A stretch of 64,000 nt of DNA. It comes from Planctomycetaceae bacterium (GTDB lineage Bacteria; Planctomycetota; Planctomycetia; Pirellulales; Pirellulaceae). Below are positions 35,096 through 45,092 of the stretch, one piece after another. The notes under the pieces are model-generated. The model made no database searches. It saw only the letters and a program-made list of their open reading frames with translations, and had not been told where the DNA came from. The stretch spans positions 18,612 to 82,611 of the forward strand of contig JABJJO010000062.1 of assembly GCA_018660825.1 (NCBI GenBank). Direction: 5' to 3'. The number at the start of each line of letters is the position of its first letter. Position 1 is the first letter of the stretch. The position numbers and the translations under genes are program-made.

Positions 35096-35127
35096 CAAAA
35101 AGGCTGGTGTCCTAGGACACCAGCCTT
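35096..35127 (-). terminator. Intrinsic terminator downstream of the initiator tRNA
   Basis: A perfect 28-base palindrome (35100-35127, centre GTGTCCTAGGACAC) folds into a 12-base stem with a four-base loop. On the minus strand it is followed by a run of five T. It lies about 46 bases after the tRNA 3' end. Confidence 0.8.
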
Positions 35128-35172
35128 CGCGTAAAGTTTAGGGTCTTCTCGTTTTGAGACCAGAAAAACAAG

Positions 35173-35246
<74 letters not shown>

Positions 35247-35258
35247 TCATTTGCAAGT

Positions 35259-35264
35259 ATTATA
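35259..35264 (-). promoter_or_regulatory. -10 box (TATAAT) of the initiator tRNA promoter
   Basis: A perfect TATAAT on the minus strand lies 12 bases upstream of the tRNA 5' end. This predicts a start a few bases before the mature end. The -35 region is weak (no TTGACA-like hexamer at 16-18 bases). Confidence 0.55.
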
Positions 35265-35468
35265 CACACCCTTGCGTCGTTGGATAGTACACACAATGTC
35301 CTCTAAAATATATATTTACGGGGGATTTTGATTACTCGATTCTAACCTGTAAATTTACACATTTCGCGATATTCGGCCGGGTGATTCCAATGTTGTAGAA
35401 ATGTTTGTCATATTATGCGACGATGGATACACTTAAAGTGCCATCTTCACTATTACTCTGCGTTCGCA

Positions 35469-37049
35469 ATGTCCGAATCTTCCCAACTACCTGAAAACAA
35501 ACGACCCGTCGCTAGGCCGATTTTGGTTCGAAAACAAAATCAAACGGAGCCGCAGGCAGACGCTAAGGCGGCCCCATCCCCGATCGCGCAGCGAAGCTCT
35601 TCAGGGCCCTCCGCCACCCCCATTCGGGTCACTGCTAGGCCCGCCAAATTAGTACAGCCACATGCCGAAGAAGATGAACTGGACGCGGAACTCAGCGAAG
35701 TCGCCATACGAAACGCGCCGCCTTGGTTAGTCAGCCTGTTAGTGCACTTAGTCGTTCTCATTGCGTTAGGCCTGCTCATGCTCCCCAATCTCCTTGATAC
35801 CCCCCTGATGCTCGAGGTGGTTTACGCCGAAAAAATAGGAGATCAACTCGACGATGCTGTACTGCAATCGCCGGTGGATCAAGTGCCTGATATTATTGAA
35901 CCCGTGCTATCCGAGGATGAGATGGCAGTGGAAGATCCTTTAGCGGCGCCGCCCGATATTGTGGCTGTAGATATTTCCACCAACCAGAGCAGTAAGATTG
36001 AGGCTCCGTCCATTGGTATGGCGTTAAGTGGCCGTGAAAAGGGGATGAAAAAGGCGCTGTTAGCAGCTTACGGTGGCACCGAAACCACGGAGAGTGCAGT
36101 AATCAGGGGGCTCGAATGGCTCAAGCGTAACCAACATCGAGACGGTATGTGGAGCCTTACCGGGAATTACAGTCAGGGCGCCCCTACCGAAAACCGGGCG
36201 GCAGCGACAGCGATGGCTTTGCTTGCATTTCAGGGGCACGGAAGCACGCACAAATTCGGTCCCTATCAGGCGGTCGTTGCTCGAGGGTGGAAGGCGCTTA
36301 TCCAGAAGCAAGATGCCGAAGGCAACTTCTTTTTTACTGGCGGGCATCACCATCGCCTGTACACACATGCGCAAGCTACTATCGCATTGTGTGAGCTTTA
36401 CGGCATGACCAAGGACCAAACTTTAAAAGTACCGGCGCAAAAGGCGTTGTCTTATTGCTTGTCTTCGCAATCCCCACAAGGGGGGTGGCGGTACTCGCCT
36501 GGCGGTACATCTGATACATCTGTAACCGGTTGGTTTGTGATGGCCTTACAGAGTGGTCGCATGGCGGGACTTACGGTTCCAGGGGTGAATCTGGATCGCA
36601 TCTCTGCCTACCTTGATACTGCCACCACGGACGCTGGGATTCGTTATGCTTATATGCCTGGACAGAGCGACACGTTGTCTATGACCGCTGAGGGCCTACT
36701 CTGTCGACAATACCTCGGTTGGAAGCAAACTGACCCTCGACTTGTGCAGGGATTAGACTATTTGGTGCGTAATCCTATCCGTTTCGCGGAGATGGACGTC
36801 TATTACTGGTATTACTGCACGCAAGCAATGCATCATATGGGGGGCGATCATTGGACACAATGGAATTCAGTGATGCGGCAATCGATTCCGGAAGAACAGT
36901 TAAAGACGGGAACCGAAAGCGGTAGTTGGGAACCGAGTCGCGATCTTCACGGGCACCTCGGCGGGCGATTGTACACCACCTGTTTGTGCATCTATATGCT
37001 CGAGGTCTATTACCGACATTTGCCTATATATAAACACCGTCTGAACTAA
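35469..37049 (+). CDS. Prenyltransferase/squalene-oxidase repeat membrane protein
   Basis: From the ATG at 35469 (MSESSQLPENK) the product is 526 residues. It has a disordered Pro/Ala-rich cytoplasmic segment, one membrane helix (WLVSLLVHLVVLIALGLLML, about 100-120) and a large exported alpha-barrel of terpene-cyclase-like repeats (VIRGLEWLKRNQHRDGMWSL, ALSYCLSSQSPQGGWRYSP, GLDYLVRNP). No DXDD cyclase motif is visible, so an enzymatic cyclase role is unlikely; in planctomycetes such proteins are common and uncharacterised. An in-frame ATG at 35415 adds a poor 18-residue extension. Its stop overlaps that of the CehA-like gene by four bases. The 35265-35468 gap holds no other gene. Confidence 0.8.
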   Translation: MSESSQLPENKRPVARPILVRKQNQTEPQADAKAAPSPIAQRSSSGPSATPIRVTARPAKLVQPHAEEDELDAELSEVAIRNAPPWLVSLLVHLVVLIALGLLMLPNLLDTPLMLEVVYAEKIGDQLDDAVLQSPVDQVPDIIEPVLSEDEMAVEDPLAAPPDIVAVDISTNQSSKIEAPSIGMALSGREKGMKKALLAAYGGTETTESAVIRGLEWLKRNQHRDGMWSLTGNYSQGAPTENRAAATAMALLAFQGHGSTHKFGPYQAVVARGWKALIQKQDAEGNFFFTGGHHHRLYTHAQATIALCELYGMTKDQTLKVPAQKALSYCLSSQSPQGGWRYSPGGTSDTSVTGWFVMALQSGRMAGLTVPGVNLDRISAYLDTATTDAGIRYAYMPGQSDTLSMTAEGLLCRQYLGWKQTDPRLVQGLDYLVRNPIRFAEMDVYYWYYCTQAMHHMGGDHWTQWNSVMRQSIPEEQLKTGTESGSWEPSRDLHGHLGGRLYTTCLCIYMLEVYYRHLPIYKHRLN

Positions 37050-39343
37050 CGCGTTGAGGAATCGTCAAACGATTCGTCGATGACCGTCATGTATCGTCGG
37101 CGAGCGTGATCGTAAGCCAACTTGGCCGCAGCTTGTTCAGCCGGTCTGATTCGTCCAACTTTGGATTTCCAGCAGACATCAACTGCTTCCAAGCACCATT
37201 GAGCACTTCTTTTACTGGCACGAATTGGTTCACCTTCAACCTCAATAAATATTGGGTTGGTATGAGCTGTGGCAAAAATGCGAAGTGCGACCCAAGATGA
37301 CCTCGACAACTCGTAATCAAAAATGAGTTTGCTAACGTCACCGTCCGCGATGATCATTTGGGTGTCCACGACAACCCCATTTACTATCAACTCTACTGGA
37401 ACCTTACGGCTTGTACCGACACGTGCGCGCTCAACGTGCCAATAGGGTTTGGAACGCAAAGGTCGATCTCGTAAGTCGATCAACGGTTGCTTTGACAGCA
37501 GTGCCGCAGCGGAAACCGTTGCGACGATGGGTACGCCGCGTGCTAAAGACAAATAACTCGCCCGGCCATCTCGACCCTTCTCACCGACGCCCATGCCATT
37601 CACCTTGAAATCGTATAAATGGCTCTTTCCGTCCCCAACGTAGCTTCGTCCATCCTTGATCCCTTGTACCCAATTATCAAAATTTATCTTTCGTTTGCTG
37701 GGAAGTTTAACGTATGAGCGACCCAACCCCACCCGTTCGCCGTAAATGCATGGGAAATCAGTTTCGCCACTAATGCGGGTGTCGAAGCCACAATTTAGCG
37801 TGTGATACCAAACGCTCAGTTCCCAGATGATTGGAGTATCTACTGCGGAGATAAAGTCCACGACGTCATGCGTTACGTCAACGATGTATTCGTTGGCGCC
37901 GATGCCATCGAATTTAGGCATTTGGTAACTCGGTAATTCGTCGTCTTCAACTGTAAGCCCCCAACCACTATGGGAAAATCCAACGACCCCACCTTGTTCC
38001 TTGCCCCATTTTAATACTGGGAGATCCCAACTCGGCCATTCTTCGATTTTCGACGTTTGCGGGTAGTCATCTTCCGAAAGCCTCAGCAAACAGAGGTGTC
38101 CCGCATGAGAACTTGGAAAACCTGAGACTTCGATATCATACCGCATGACATTACTTCGAGTAGATAGGTTGTGGTTTCGACCTTCAAAAAATTCCTTTTG
38201 AAAATACCAACAGGGTCCCCAAGTCAGCACGCAGCCTACCTGCAAGTCCTCGCCCATGATGTGACGCATCATTGCGGCAGGAGTTACACCCTGCGTGGGA
38301 GAATCATAATGTGAACATCCCGCTGCATGAATGTGGTGGTCACCTGAAATCCAGCCGAGGTCCGCAAGTTTAATCCATCGCCTTAGAATAAAGTTTAGAT
38401 TGTGTGTTTTCGCGTGCGGGATTGATACTTCTCGAGTTTCAACAAGGTATTCCGGTCCACGGGTTATGCGAAATGTATAACTGCCGGCTGGTAGTGAAAC
38501 ACTTTCGCCGTCGTAGCGATAGATTTGGTCGTGGAAATAGAAGTCCGGCTCCAGTCGCTTCAATCGGGATGGAAATACACGACCCTGAGCATCAGTGATG
38601 ACGAACTCCGCGACCGTCGGTGATCCGTCCTCGTCGTGCACTTGTAATTGGACTTCCACCGCCGCGGATATGGTGAAAAGTAGGGGCAGGGAACTCCGAA
38701 ATCCCAAATCTTGAGTTCCCTGACCGGCATCAAACGTCAACACGGCTTCCCGTTGTCCCGCATCGCGTGAGTAAATTCCTACGATTCGATATTCCAACAA
38801 TAATCCACTAAGTTTATCGCTAAGCGGTTGTTTATTGAAACTTTGCAGGGTTAGCCAGCGGTCGCCAATGTCAGTCGAGGTAATTCGTTTTTCGTCGGGA
38901 GCGTGCTGTCCTTTGCTGCGTATGTAAACGGGATCATTTTGGGGGCTATTAATCCTAAGTGGCGCAGTAATTCCGGCTTCGTTGTGAACGCGAATCAAGA
39001 AAATGGTCCAACCGTTTTGCACGAGCGTCGGTTTCGCGGAACCAGTCGCCACCTTCACCCGGCTCTCAGGATTTATATGCACTTCAGCTAGTGTCCTTGA
39101 ATCAAGCAAGGCCTGGAGTGCTTCGCCGTAGTCGCTGTCTTTCCCCGCTTGAATCTTCGCCAGTGAGACTTGCTCGTTTTGCGTCAATGGTGCGCCGATG
39201 TATGACAGCGCTTCGGCTATACGTTTTACTTGAGCACGCAAAGGTTGCACGGGAACATTCTCAACTGGGGCGGCCCTGACCAATAAAACAGAGGCCGCCA
39301 GGCCGATGAAACAGACCAGCAAGGGTAGGATTCGCAGTCTCAT
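37046..39343 (-). CDS. Secreted CehA/McbA-family PHP-like metallohydrolase
   Basis: This is a 765-residue protein with a signal peptide (ILPLLVCFIGLAASVLLV..AA). The N-terminal part holds beta-sandwich domains, one resembling a carboxypeptidase-regulatory fold (GSYTFRITRGPEYLVETREV). The central PHP-like domain carries WISGDHHIHAAGCSHY (metal His pair), GVVGFSHSGWG and later His/Asp ligands, as in CehA/McbA carbamate and related hydrolases. The physiological substrate in planctomycetes is unknown. It lies tail-to-tail with the prenyltransferase-repeat gene and 92 bases downstream of the dehydrogenase gene. Confidence 0.82.
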   Translation of the reverse strand: MRLRILPLLVCFIGLAASVLLVRAAPVENVPVQPLRAQVKRIAEALSYIGAPLTQNEQVSLAKIQAGKDSDYGEALQALLDSRTLAEVHINPESRVKVATGSAKPTLVQNGWTIFLIRVHNEAGITAPLRINSPQNDPVYIRSKGQHAPDEKRITSTDIGDRWLTLQSFNKQPLSDKLSGLLLEYRIVGIYSRDAGQREAVLTFDAGQGTQDLGFRSSLPLLFTISAAVEVQLQVHDEDGSPTVAEFVITDAQGRVFPSRLKRLEPDFYFHDQIYRYDGESVSLPAGSYTFRITRGPEYLVETREVSIPHAKTHNLNFILRRWIKLADLGWISGDHHIHAAGCSHYDSPTQGVTPAAMMRHIMGEDLQVGCVLTWGPCWYFQKEFFEGRNHNLSTRSNVMRYDIEVSGFPSSHAGHLCLLRLSEDDYPQTSKIEEWPSWDLPVLKWGKEQGGVVGFSHSGWGLTVEDDELPSYQMPKFDGIGANEYIVDVTHDVVDFISAVDTPIIWELSVWYHTLNCGFDTRISGETDFPCIYGERVGLGRSYVKLPSKRKINFDNWVQGIKDGRSYVGDGKSHLYDFKVNGMGVGEKGRDGRASYLSLARGVPIVATVSAAALLSKQPLIDLRDRPLRSKPYWHVERARVGTSRKVPVELIVNGVVVDTQMIIADGDVSKLIFDYELSRSSWVALRIFATAHTNPIFIEVEGEPIRASKRSAQWCLEAVDVCWKSKVGRIRPAEQAAAKLAYDHARRRYMTVIDESFDDSSTR

Positions 39344-39435
39344 AAATATGTTCCTAAAAAGTGTCTACGTCGTGTATTGTGGTCGCCGCCGATATTTCGT
39401 TATTCATTGGAAACTCCCGATACGGAAAATTCAAG

Positions 39436-40503
39436 TCAGTTCGACGATATTGGTTCAGGTATATCGACGTCCAATGCCTCTGCGAGATCGGTGAGTTTCT
39501 CCCAATTTGCTGTGTCTAGAGGGATTCCACTTTCGCTACGTTCGTTAGCAATAAGCCGTTCGGGATCCCCTGGCAGAAGTATTCGTTCCACGCCACTTCT
39601 GCGTGGACAACTGCGAACGAATCCGGTTAGCTCGCTAACTTCGCGCGTAAAAAGTTCGGTGCCGCCGAATCGATTTGGATCAATGAGCATCATAAACACA
39701 CAATTCCCCTTGGGCGTAATTGGTGTTTCTCGGGCGCACAACCCACCACTTATTGCGCCGCTAAAAATGTCTATCATGAGTGATAAACCAAACCCTTTAT
39801 AAGCTTGATCGCCCCCCATGGGTAAGATCGTGCCGGGTGGATCGCCGTAAAGCGTATTGGGATCTTGCGTGGGTTGGCCCGTGGCATCCAGTAGCCACCC
39901 CGACGGAACTTGTTCGCCGGCGATTTGCTTTACGCGAACTTTACCTTCAGCCGTAGCACTGGTGCTAAAATCGAGCACGAGTGCCTCATCACCGTTGGGT
40001 ACACCCATTGCCAAAGGATTGGTCCCAAGTCGTGGACGGATTCCACCCGGTGGTGCCACTCGTCGAGCCGCCCCGTGCGTATTTACCATGGCGATCGTTA
40101 CGAGCCCATAATCATTTGCGGCGATTTCACAGTATTCGCCGAGTCGTCCGATATGCGAACAATTTCTAACTGTGCCAATTGCGGAACCATTTTGTGCACA
40201 GCGTTTGGTCAGTTCATTAAGCAGCCTTCCACACTGGACGCGGCCGAATCCCCAATGCGCATCGGTGGCCAATCCAGCCGGAGAATCAGCAATCGTTTCT
40301 AGTTCTACTTCACTACGGATGTCACCGTCTTTGAGCATTTGTAGATAAAAGGGAATTCGCATCACTCCGTGTGACGCGTAGCCAAACAGGTCGGACTGTA
40401 CGAGACTTGGCCCAACGACCGCCGCTTCCGCTACGGAGGCACCCCCCGCAGCGAGTAGTTGGGTAGCGAAGTCCTGTAAATGTTCTATTGAAATGGATGG
40501 CAC
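39436..40503 (-). CDS. Malate/L-lactate/sulfolactate dehydrogenase (Ldh family)
   Basis: This is a 355-residue NAD(P)-dependent 2-hydroxyacid dehydrogenase of the Ldh_2 family, which does not use a Rossmann fold. Signatures are FGYASHGVMRIPFYLQML near residue 40, the catalytic-His region TVRNCSHIGRLGEYCE, GTNPLAMGVPNG, LDFSTSATAEGKVRV and GDQAYKGFGLSLMIDI. The substrate (malate, ureidoglycolate, sulfolactate or lactate) is not decidable. The start is a GTG at 40503. No obvious partner; likely monocistronic or read with the downstream CehA-like gene. Confidence 0.88.
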   Translation of the reverse strand: MPSISIEHLQDFATQLLAAGGASVAEAAVVGPSLVQSDLFGYASHGVMRIPFYLQMLKDGDIRSEVELETIADSPAGLATDAHWGFGRVQCGRLLNELTKRCAQNGSAIGTVRNCSHIGRLGEYCEIAANDYGLVTIAMVNTHGAARRVAPPGGIRPRLGTNPLAMGVPNGDEALVLDFSTSATAEGKVRVKQIAGEQVPSGWLLDATGQPTQDPNTLYGDPPGTILPMGGDQAYKGFGLSLMIDIFSGAISGGLCARETPITPKGNCVFMMLIDPNRFGGTELFTREVSELTGFVRSCPRRSGVERILLPGDPERLIANERSESGIPLDTANWEKLTDLAEALDVDIPEPISSN

Positions 40504-40607
40504 TATGGGGGACCTTTCAGAATGAAAAAACGTTATTGAAGTTGAGTTAACTTAAAATGAGACGAGTTTATAACTAATTGTTTAATAAGTACTGCTGACG
40601 AGCTTGT

Positions 40608-41075
40608 TTAAGGTTGCTGCGCGCCGATTTGCCGTTGGGCTTCATAGATTGCGATTCCTGCCGTCGTTGCAAGATTTAGGGATCGGACTTCGGTTCGCAT
40701 GGGAATTCGAACGCAACGTTCAGTCCAAGAGTCGTGTATATGTGCAGGCAGACCCGACGATTCGTTGCCAAAAACGAGCGTATCGCCAATGTCGTATTTG
40801 GCATCAACATACGAGTGTTCGGCATGCTTGGTGAACACCCAGGGATTCATATCGGGAAGTTGCTGCAATAACTGATCCCAATTTTGAACTATTGTTAGGT
40901 CCAAATACTGCCAGTAATCCAAGCCTGCGCGACGTAACCGCTTTTCGGTCAACTCGAATCCGAGCGGCTCTACCAGCCACAATTTTGCGCCTACAGCAAC
41001 GCAACTGCGGCCGATATTGCCCGTGTTTTGGGGGATTTCCGGTTCAAAAAGAACCACGTTTAAGGGGCAGTACAT
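40608..41075 (-). CDS. trmL: tRNA (cytidine/uridine-34-2'-O)-methyltransferase TrmL
   Basis: This 155-residue SPOUT methyltransferase modifies the wobble base of tRNA-Leu in known cases. Visible are LFEPEIPQNTGNIGRSCVAVGAKLWLV at the N-terminus, RRAGLDYWQYLD, LVFGNESSGLP and RIPMRTEVRSLNLATTAGIAIYE, which forms the knotted SAM site. Length is typical of the TrmL/YibK subfamily. Divergent from ispG. Confidence 0.93.
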   Translation of the reverse strand: MYCPLNVVLFEPEIPQNTGNIGRSCVAVGAKLWLVEPLGFELTEKRLRRAGLDYWQYLDLTIVQNWDQLLQQLPDMNPWVFTKHAEHSYVDAKYDIGDTLVFGNESSGLPAHIHDSWTERCVRIPMRTEVRSLNLATTAGIAIYEAQRQIGAQQP

Positions 41076-41216
41076 GTGTTTCCACGGGTATAGTATGGTG
41101 CGACTAAGAACAACACGATCAGAAGACTAACGGAACGTTCAGCGTTGCCGCGGATTGCAGGAATAGCCAAACTGGTTGACAATAGTATAAATCAAACAGG
41201 CGAGGAATTGCACCCA

Positions 41217-42356
41217 ATGAAAGAACGAAATCCTACTCGCAGCGTTGCCATTGGCAGTGTGACTATTGGATCGCGATACCCGATCGCTGTTCAGAGCATG
41301 ACCGCTACGTCGACAACGAACGTCGAGGAAACGACCGCACAAGTAATCGACCTTGTGGACGCCGGGGCGGATGTCGTACGTATCGCTGCCGACAGTAAGG
41401 CCGATGCCGCAGCTATCGTTGAAGTCTCCAAGAGGACGAGCGCGAATATCGCGGTTGATTTACAAGAAAATTATCGACTAGCTGAACTCGTTGCCCCGTA
41501 TGTTGAAAAGCTGCGGTACAACCCCGGTCATTTGTACCATCATGAGCGGGAAAAACCCTGGCGGCAAAAGGTACAATATCTATTGGACGTTGCCGGCGCG
41601 AATAACTGCGCGATGCGTGTGGGAGTCAACTGCGGCAGTGTGGATCCGGCCAAGCTTTTGCAATATGCGAAAGGCGATTCAACCGCTGCGATGGTCGATA
41701 GCGCGTTAGAACATTGTGAGGAGCTGGACAGGCGGGGGTTTCACCAGTTTTGTGTTTCGCTCAAAGACTCGGATCCAGGGAATGTCGTCGCCGCCAATAA
41801 ACAATTCGCTAAACAAAGACCCGATGTGCCTCTGCACTTGGGTGTCACCGAGGCAGGCTTACCGCCGGACGGCATCATTAAAACACGCATCGCTTTCGAG
41901 CAACTTATTAGTCAAGGAATCGGCGACACCGTGCGGGTCTCATTAACCGTTCCCAACAGTGAAAAACCGCTGGAAATCGAGTCTGCTTTGGACATACTTC
42001 GGGATATCAAAAATGGCAGGGTGCGCAGCGTAGTTCAATTTAGCACGGACACGCTCAATATTATTTCTTGTCCCAGTTGTTCCCGTGTCGAAAATGAAGC
42101 GTTTATTCAGTTGGCACAAGATATTAAGAAAATTACAGCATACGCGCAGCGTTATGCGCTCACGATAGCTGTTATGGGGTGTCGCGTTAACGGTCCTGGC
42201 GAAACTGACGAAGCGGATCTGGGATTATGGTGCGGCCCAAATTATGTCAACCTAAAAAAGGGGGTTAAGTCCCTTGGGCAGATACCTTACGATGCGATTA
42301 TCCCCCGCCTCAAGTCGGAATTGGACATTTTGATAAAGAACCTCGAATCCCGTTGA
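41217..42356 (+). CDS. ispG: 4-hydroxy-3-methylbut-2-enyl diphosphate synthase (flavodoxin/ferredoxin)
   Basis: From the ATG at 41217 ([13 protein letters not shown]) the product is 379 residues. It catalyses the penultimate step of the MEP isoprenoid pathway. An N-terminal TIM barrel ([31 protein letters not shown]) is followed by the [4Fe-4S] domain with Cys 285 and 288 (IISCPSCSR) and Cys 322 ([10 protein letters not shown], whose Glu is the fourth ligand in known IspG). The frame is open 24 codons further upstream, but the chosen ATG follows a GAGG about ten bases upstream and matches the family N-terminus. Confidence 0.95.
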   Translation: MKERNPTRSVAIGSVTIGSRYPIAVQSMTATSTTNVEETTAQVIDLVDAGADVVRIAADSKADAAAIVEVSKRTSANIAVDLQENYRLAELVAPYVEKLRYNPGHLYHHEREKPWRQKVQYLLDVAGANNCAMRVGVNCGSVDPAKLLQYAKGDSTAAMVDSALEHCEELDRRGFHQFCVSLKDSDPGNVVAANKQFAKQRPDVPLHLGVTEAGLPPDGIIKTRIAFEQLISQGIGDTVRVSLTVPNSEKPLEIESALDILRDIKNGRVRSVVQFSTDTLNIISCPSCSRVENEAFIQLAQDIKKITAYAQRYALTIAVMGCRVNGPGETDEADLGLWCGPNYVNLKKGVKSLGQIPYDAIIPRLKSELDILIKNLESR

Positions 42357-42387
42357 TTGATAGACTCAAAATTAAGAAAGTAACGGA

Positions 42388-43818
42388 ATGGGCCTTCTGC
42401 GAATTCTCAATTACGCCCTGCGGCTGCGTAATTCGTTTACTAAAACCCCTTTTCGTTATGGAAACGCAGAGTTAACTGCTTGCCCACAAGCAATCGTTCG
42501 CGTGACGGTGGAGTTTAATGGGCGAGTTTCGCACGGTTACGCCGCCGACTGTTTACCGCCCCAATGGTTCGATAAGAGCAACGAAAATTCCTACTCGCGC
42601 CAAATTGATTCGATGTGTGTGGCTATTGTAAAGTCCGCCGAGTTGATCGGGCAAGATGAGAGTTTTGACAATCCTCTTGATCTTGCGCTGGCGCTAGCCA
42701 ATGCCCCGCCGACCGAGAGTCACGAAAATGGATTACTGGCAAGTTTTGGCAAAAGCATGCTTGAACGATCGATAATCGATGCGTGCTGCCGCGCCGAGGA
42801 AGCCTCGTTCGGGGACTTAATTACTCGTGGCATCCTCTGCGATGACCGGAAAATAACTGTGGTATTGGAATCCGGTGTTAAGGTTAGTACGCATGTCTGG
42901 AACCGGGATTATCGACAACCTCGCATCTATGTCAGGCATACAGTTGGGATGGCGGATAAGATTTGGAACGACAAAAAAGGTGTCCGGCCAACGAGCCTAC
43001 AGTCTCAAATACAGGCAGGCAAGTTGCGATACTTTAAGATCAAGATTGCCAATCGCGGCGCGGAGGATGTAGACCGTGTTGAGCAGATCGCGCAGTGCAT
43101 TGAAACTGAAGTTGGAAATAATTATGGTGTCACCTTGGATGGCAATGAACAATTTGAATGTTTCGAGGAATTTGTCGAACTATACGCCGGAATTCAAGCC
43201 GCGCCGTCGCTGCGAAACTTTTGCAACAATGTCATTGCCATCGAGCAACCGGTCTCACGGGGGCATGCTTTGCAGCGCAAGTTCCTTGGTGGCCTGCGTG
43301 ACTTTGCGGCGGCAACTCCGGTAATTATCGACGAATCAGATGAACAGTGGTCGTCATTCGCGCAATCCGTTGAGTACGGCTACACGGGGACTAGCAGCAA
43401 GGCCTGCAAGGGTGTGTTCAAAGCGTTATATAATAGGCAACTTGTTGAGGAAAATAATCAGGCACTCGATGAGCCGGAATACCTACTGACTGGGGAGGAC
43501 TTGTGTTGTGTCGGTCCGGTTTCGTTGCATGCCGATCTTTCTCTGGTTTCTTTTATGGGGCTTGAACACGTCGAACGGAATGGTCATCAATACTTCAACG
43601 GCCTCGATTACCTCCCACAGGGATGCTACCCTGAAGTGCTCCAAACGCATCCCGACCTGTATAAAGAGCAAGCAGGAATTCCTTGTTTAGAAATACAAGG
43701 CGGATCGATTTCGCTTGAGTCTGTAAATAGAAACGCATTCGGTTGTGGCATCGTACCACCGTGGGAAAGTTATTTGACCCCCGATAAATGGGAATTCGCG
43801 ACGCTCAATTTGCAATAG
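42388..43818 (+). CDS. Enolase-superfamily (mandelate racemase-like) protein of unknown substrate
   Basis: This is a 476-residue protein. The C-terminal barrel contains KIKI (catalytic Lys pair), VTLDGNEQ (metal Asp), VIAIEQPVSR (metal Glu), VIIDESDEQW (metal Asp/Glu) and TGTSSKACKGV (second catalytic Lys), the order expected for a mandelate racemase/muconate-lactonising-type active site. It is longer than typical members by about 100 residues, with inserts around 170-190 and a long C-terminal part. No subgroup recognised. It lies 31 bases downstream of ispG but has an unrelated function; monocistronic or co-transcribed. Confidence 0.72.
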   Translation: MGLLRILNYALRLRNSFTKTPFRYGNAELTACPQAIVRVTVEFNGRVSHGYAADCLPPQWFDKSNENSYSRQIDSMCVAIVKSAELIGQDESFDNPLDLALALANAPPTESHENGLLASFGKSMLERSIIDACCRAEEASFGDLITRGILCDDRKITVVLESGVKVSTHVWNRDYRQPRIYVRHTVGMADKIWNDKKGVRPTSLQSQIQAGKLRYFKIKIANRGAEDVDRVEQIAQCIETEVGNNYGVTLDGNEQFECFEEFVELYAGIQAAPSLRNFCNNVIAIEQPVSRGHALQRKFLGGLRDFAAATPVIIDESDEQWSSFAQSVEYGYTGTSSKACKGVFKALYNRQLVEENNQALDEPEYLLTGEDLCCVGPVSLHADLSLVSFMGLEHVERNGHQYFNGLDYLPQGCYPEVLQTHPDLYKEQAGIPCLEIQGGSISLESVNRNAFGCGIVPPWESYLTPDKWEFATLNLQ

Positions 43819-43843
43819 AGCGGCTCGTCGTTCTGTCACAAAT

Positions 43844-44773
43844 TTATTCCAAATCCAGCCCTATATGCACGGAACGAATTAGTTTATCAAAACCCAATCC
43901 CAATAAAATCTTACAGTGTAGTATATCGGTTTCCGAGACGTGTACGCGCAAGGGGGACAAACCTGTATCCGGCAATTGGCGGATTAATTCACAAACAAGG
44001 TATTCAAATACGCCGATCTCAGTGTCATCACAGTTCGGTATATAGCTCAGAACGTCAACACCTCCATTAGGCCAACCCGGGTAGCTATGAGCTAAACTGG
44101 CGTATGCAAGGTTGGCTATAACCAAATTCGAGTCGCGGGCTATCAGCCGTAACTCAGAGTTAGCCAAATGGGAAAATACAAGATTTATCTTGCTAGAATC
44201 GAAGATCGGATCTATCACTTGCACTACATCGTGTGACCGCCGATACAACATATGTTCCCGCCGAAAAGGAATTTTAACCGTGGTTGGGTCACATTGATAA
44301 CAGACCCATGCCGTAAGTTCTTTGAATCCCAGTCGATAAAGGGCAGGGAGAACATGTTGGAAATCTGGAATACCCACATTGAGAAAATGGCTAGATATAC
44401 CGTTGTAATATTCGGCATTTTCGGGGGCCGACCCGATTCGTAATCGGGAAAATCCTTTGTCCCGCGCAAACCGGGACGCCGCTTCGACTAAAACGATGGC
44501 CGTTGCAAAGTCATCCTCGTCGAACAATAGATTGGAAATCGTCAGTGTCGATGAATCCGGCTGATCCGACGCTGGAGATCCAAGATGCACGAATCCAACA
44601 ATTCGTTGCGCCTCAGTCGCGATTAAAAGTCGGTCGTGGGTGAAACATATCTTGGAGAATACCGCATGCTCTAACAGGGCCGCTGAAACAACAGATTCGA
44701 TATTGCAACAACGATTGATAACCTCCGCTAGCGCGGGTGGATCGGTGTTGAGGAACTCGCGGATCTTAATCAT
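43844..44773 (-). CDS. GNAT-family N-acetyltransferase, probable double domain
   Basis: This is a 309-residue protein. The N-terminal half has the GNAT acetyl-CoA motif region (RIVGFVHLG, then FATAIVLVEAASRFARDKGFSRLRIG), and the C-terminal half (VIANLAYASLAHSYPGWPNGGVDVL, CELIRQLPDTGLSPLRVHVSE) looks like a second, degenerate GNAT unit. The acceptor is unknown. The start overlaps the Rieske gene end by eight bases, making it the last of three coupled genes after the acyltransferase and ferredoxin. Confidence 0.75.
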   Translation of the reverse strand: MIKIREFLNTDPPALAEVINRCCNIESVVSAALLEHAVFSKICFTHDRLLIATEAQRIVGFVHLGSPASDQPDSSTLTISNLLFDEDDFATAIVLVEAASRFARDKGFSRLRIGSAPENAEYYNGISSHFLNVGIPDFQHVLPALYRLGFKELTAWVCYQCDPTTVKIPFRREHMLYRRSHDVVQVIDPIFDSSKINLVFSHLANSELRLIARDSNLVIANLAYASLAHSYPGWPNGGVDVLSYIPNCDDTEIGVFEYLVCELIRQLPDTGLSPLRVHVSETDILHCKILLGLGFDKLIRSVHIGLDLE

Positions 44774-45092
44774 TGTCCATTCCTACTTGCACCATGCCAT
44801 TAACGATCCGGGTTTCGTACGTTTTTAATTCGAGTGAGGGAATAGTTTGATGCTGACCAGTCTCCAAATCATATTCCCAACCGTGCCAGGGGCACCGTAC
44901 CACACAATTATCATAGTGATGCAACGTCCCTTTTCCGATTGATCCGCCCTGGTGCGGGCAAATACCGTCGGTCACCTTGAACATGCCCTTGACATTAGCT
45001 ATCGCTAGAACATGTCCCTCAACCACCTGTTCGATAACGAAACCAACGGGGCATTGATCTGCAGCGACAGTATCAACCCAACGCATATTCAA
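44766..45092 (-). CDS. Rieske [2Fe-2S] ferredoxin, NirD/BphA3-like
   Basis: This is a 108-residue soluble Rieske protein. The cluster motifs are CPHQGG (C-x-H) and CPWHGWEYDLETGQ (C-x2-H), with spacing typical of ferredoxin components of dioxygenases or assimilatory nitrite reductase small subunit. No oxygenase or nitrite reductase is nearby. The start overlaps the acyltransferase stop (ATGA). Cytoplasmic electron carrier; partner unknown. Confidence 0.9.
   Translation of the reverse strand: MNMRWVDTVAADQCPVGFVIEQVVEGHVLAIANVKGMFKVTDGICPHQGGSIGKGTLHHYDNCVVRCPWHGWEYDLETGQHQTIPSLELKTYETRIVNGMVQVGMDND

Noticed and set aside
39306..39802. Plus-strand frames antisense to the CehA-like and Ldh genes
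   Set aside because: They mirror well-supported genes on the minus strand and look like reverse-complement shadows.
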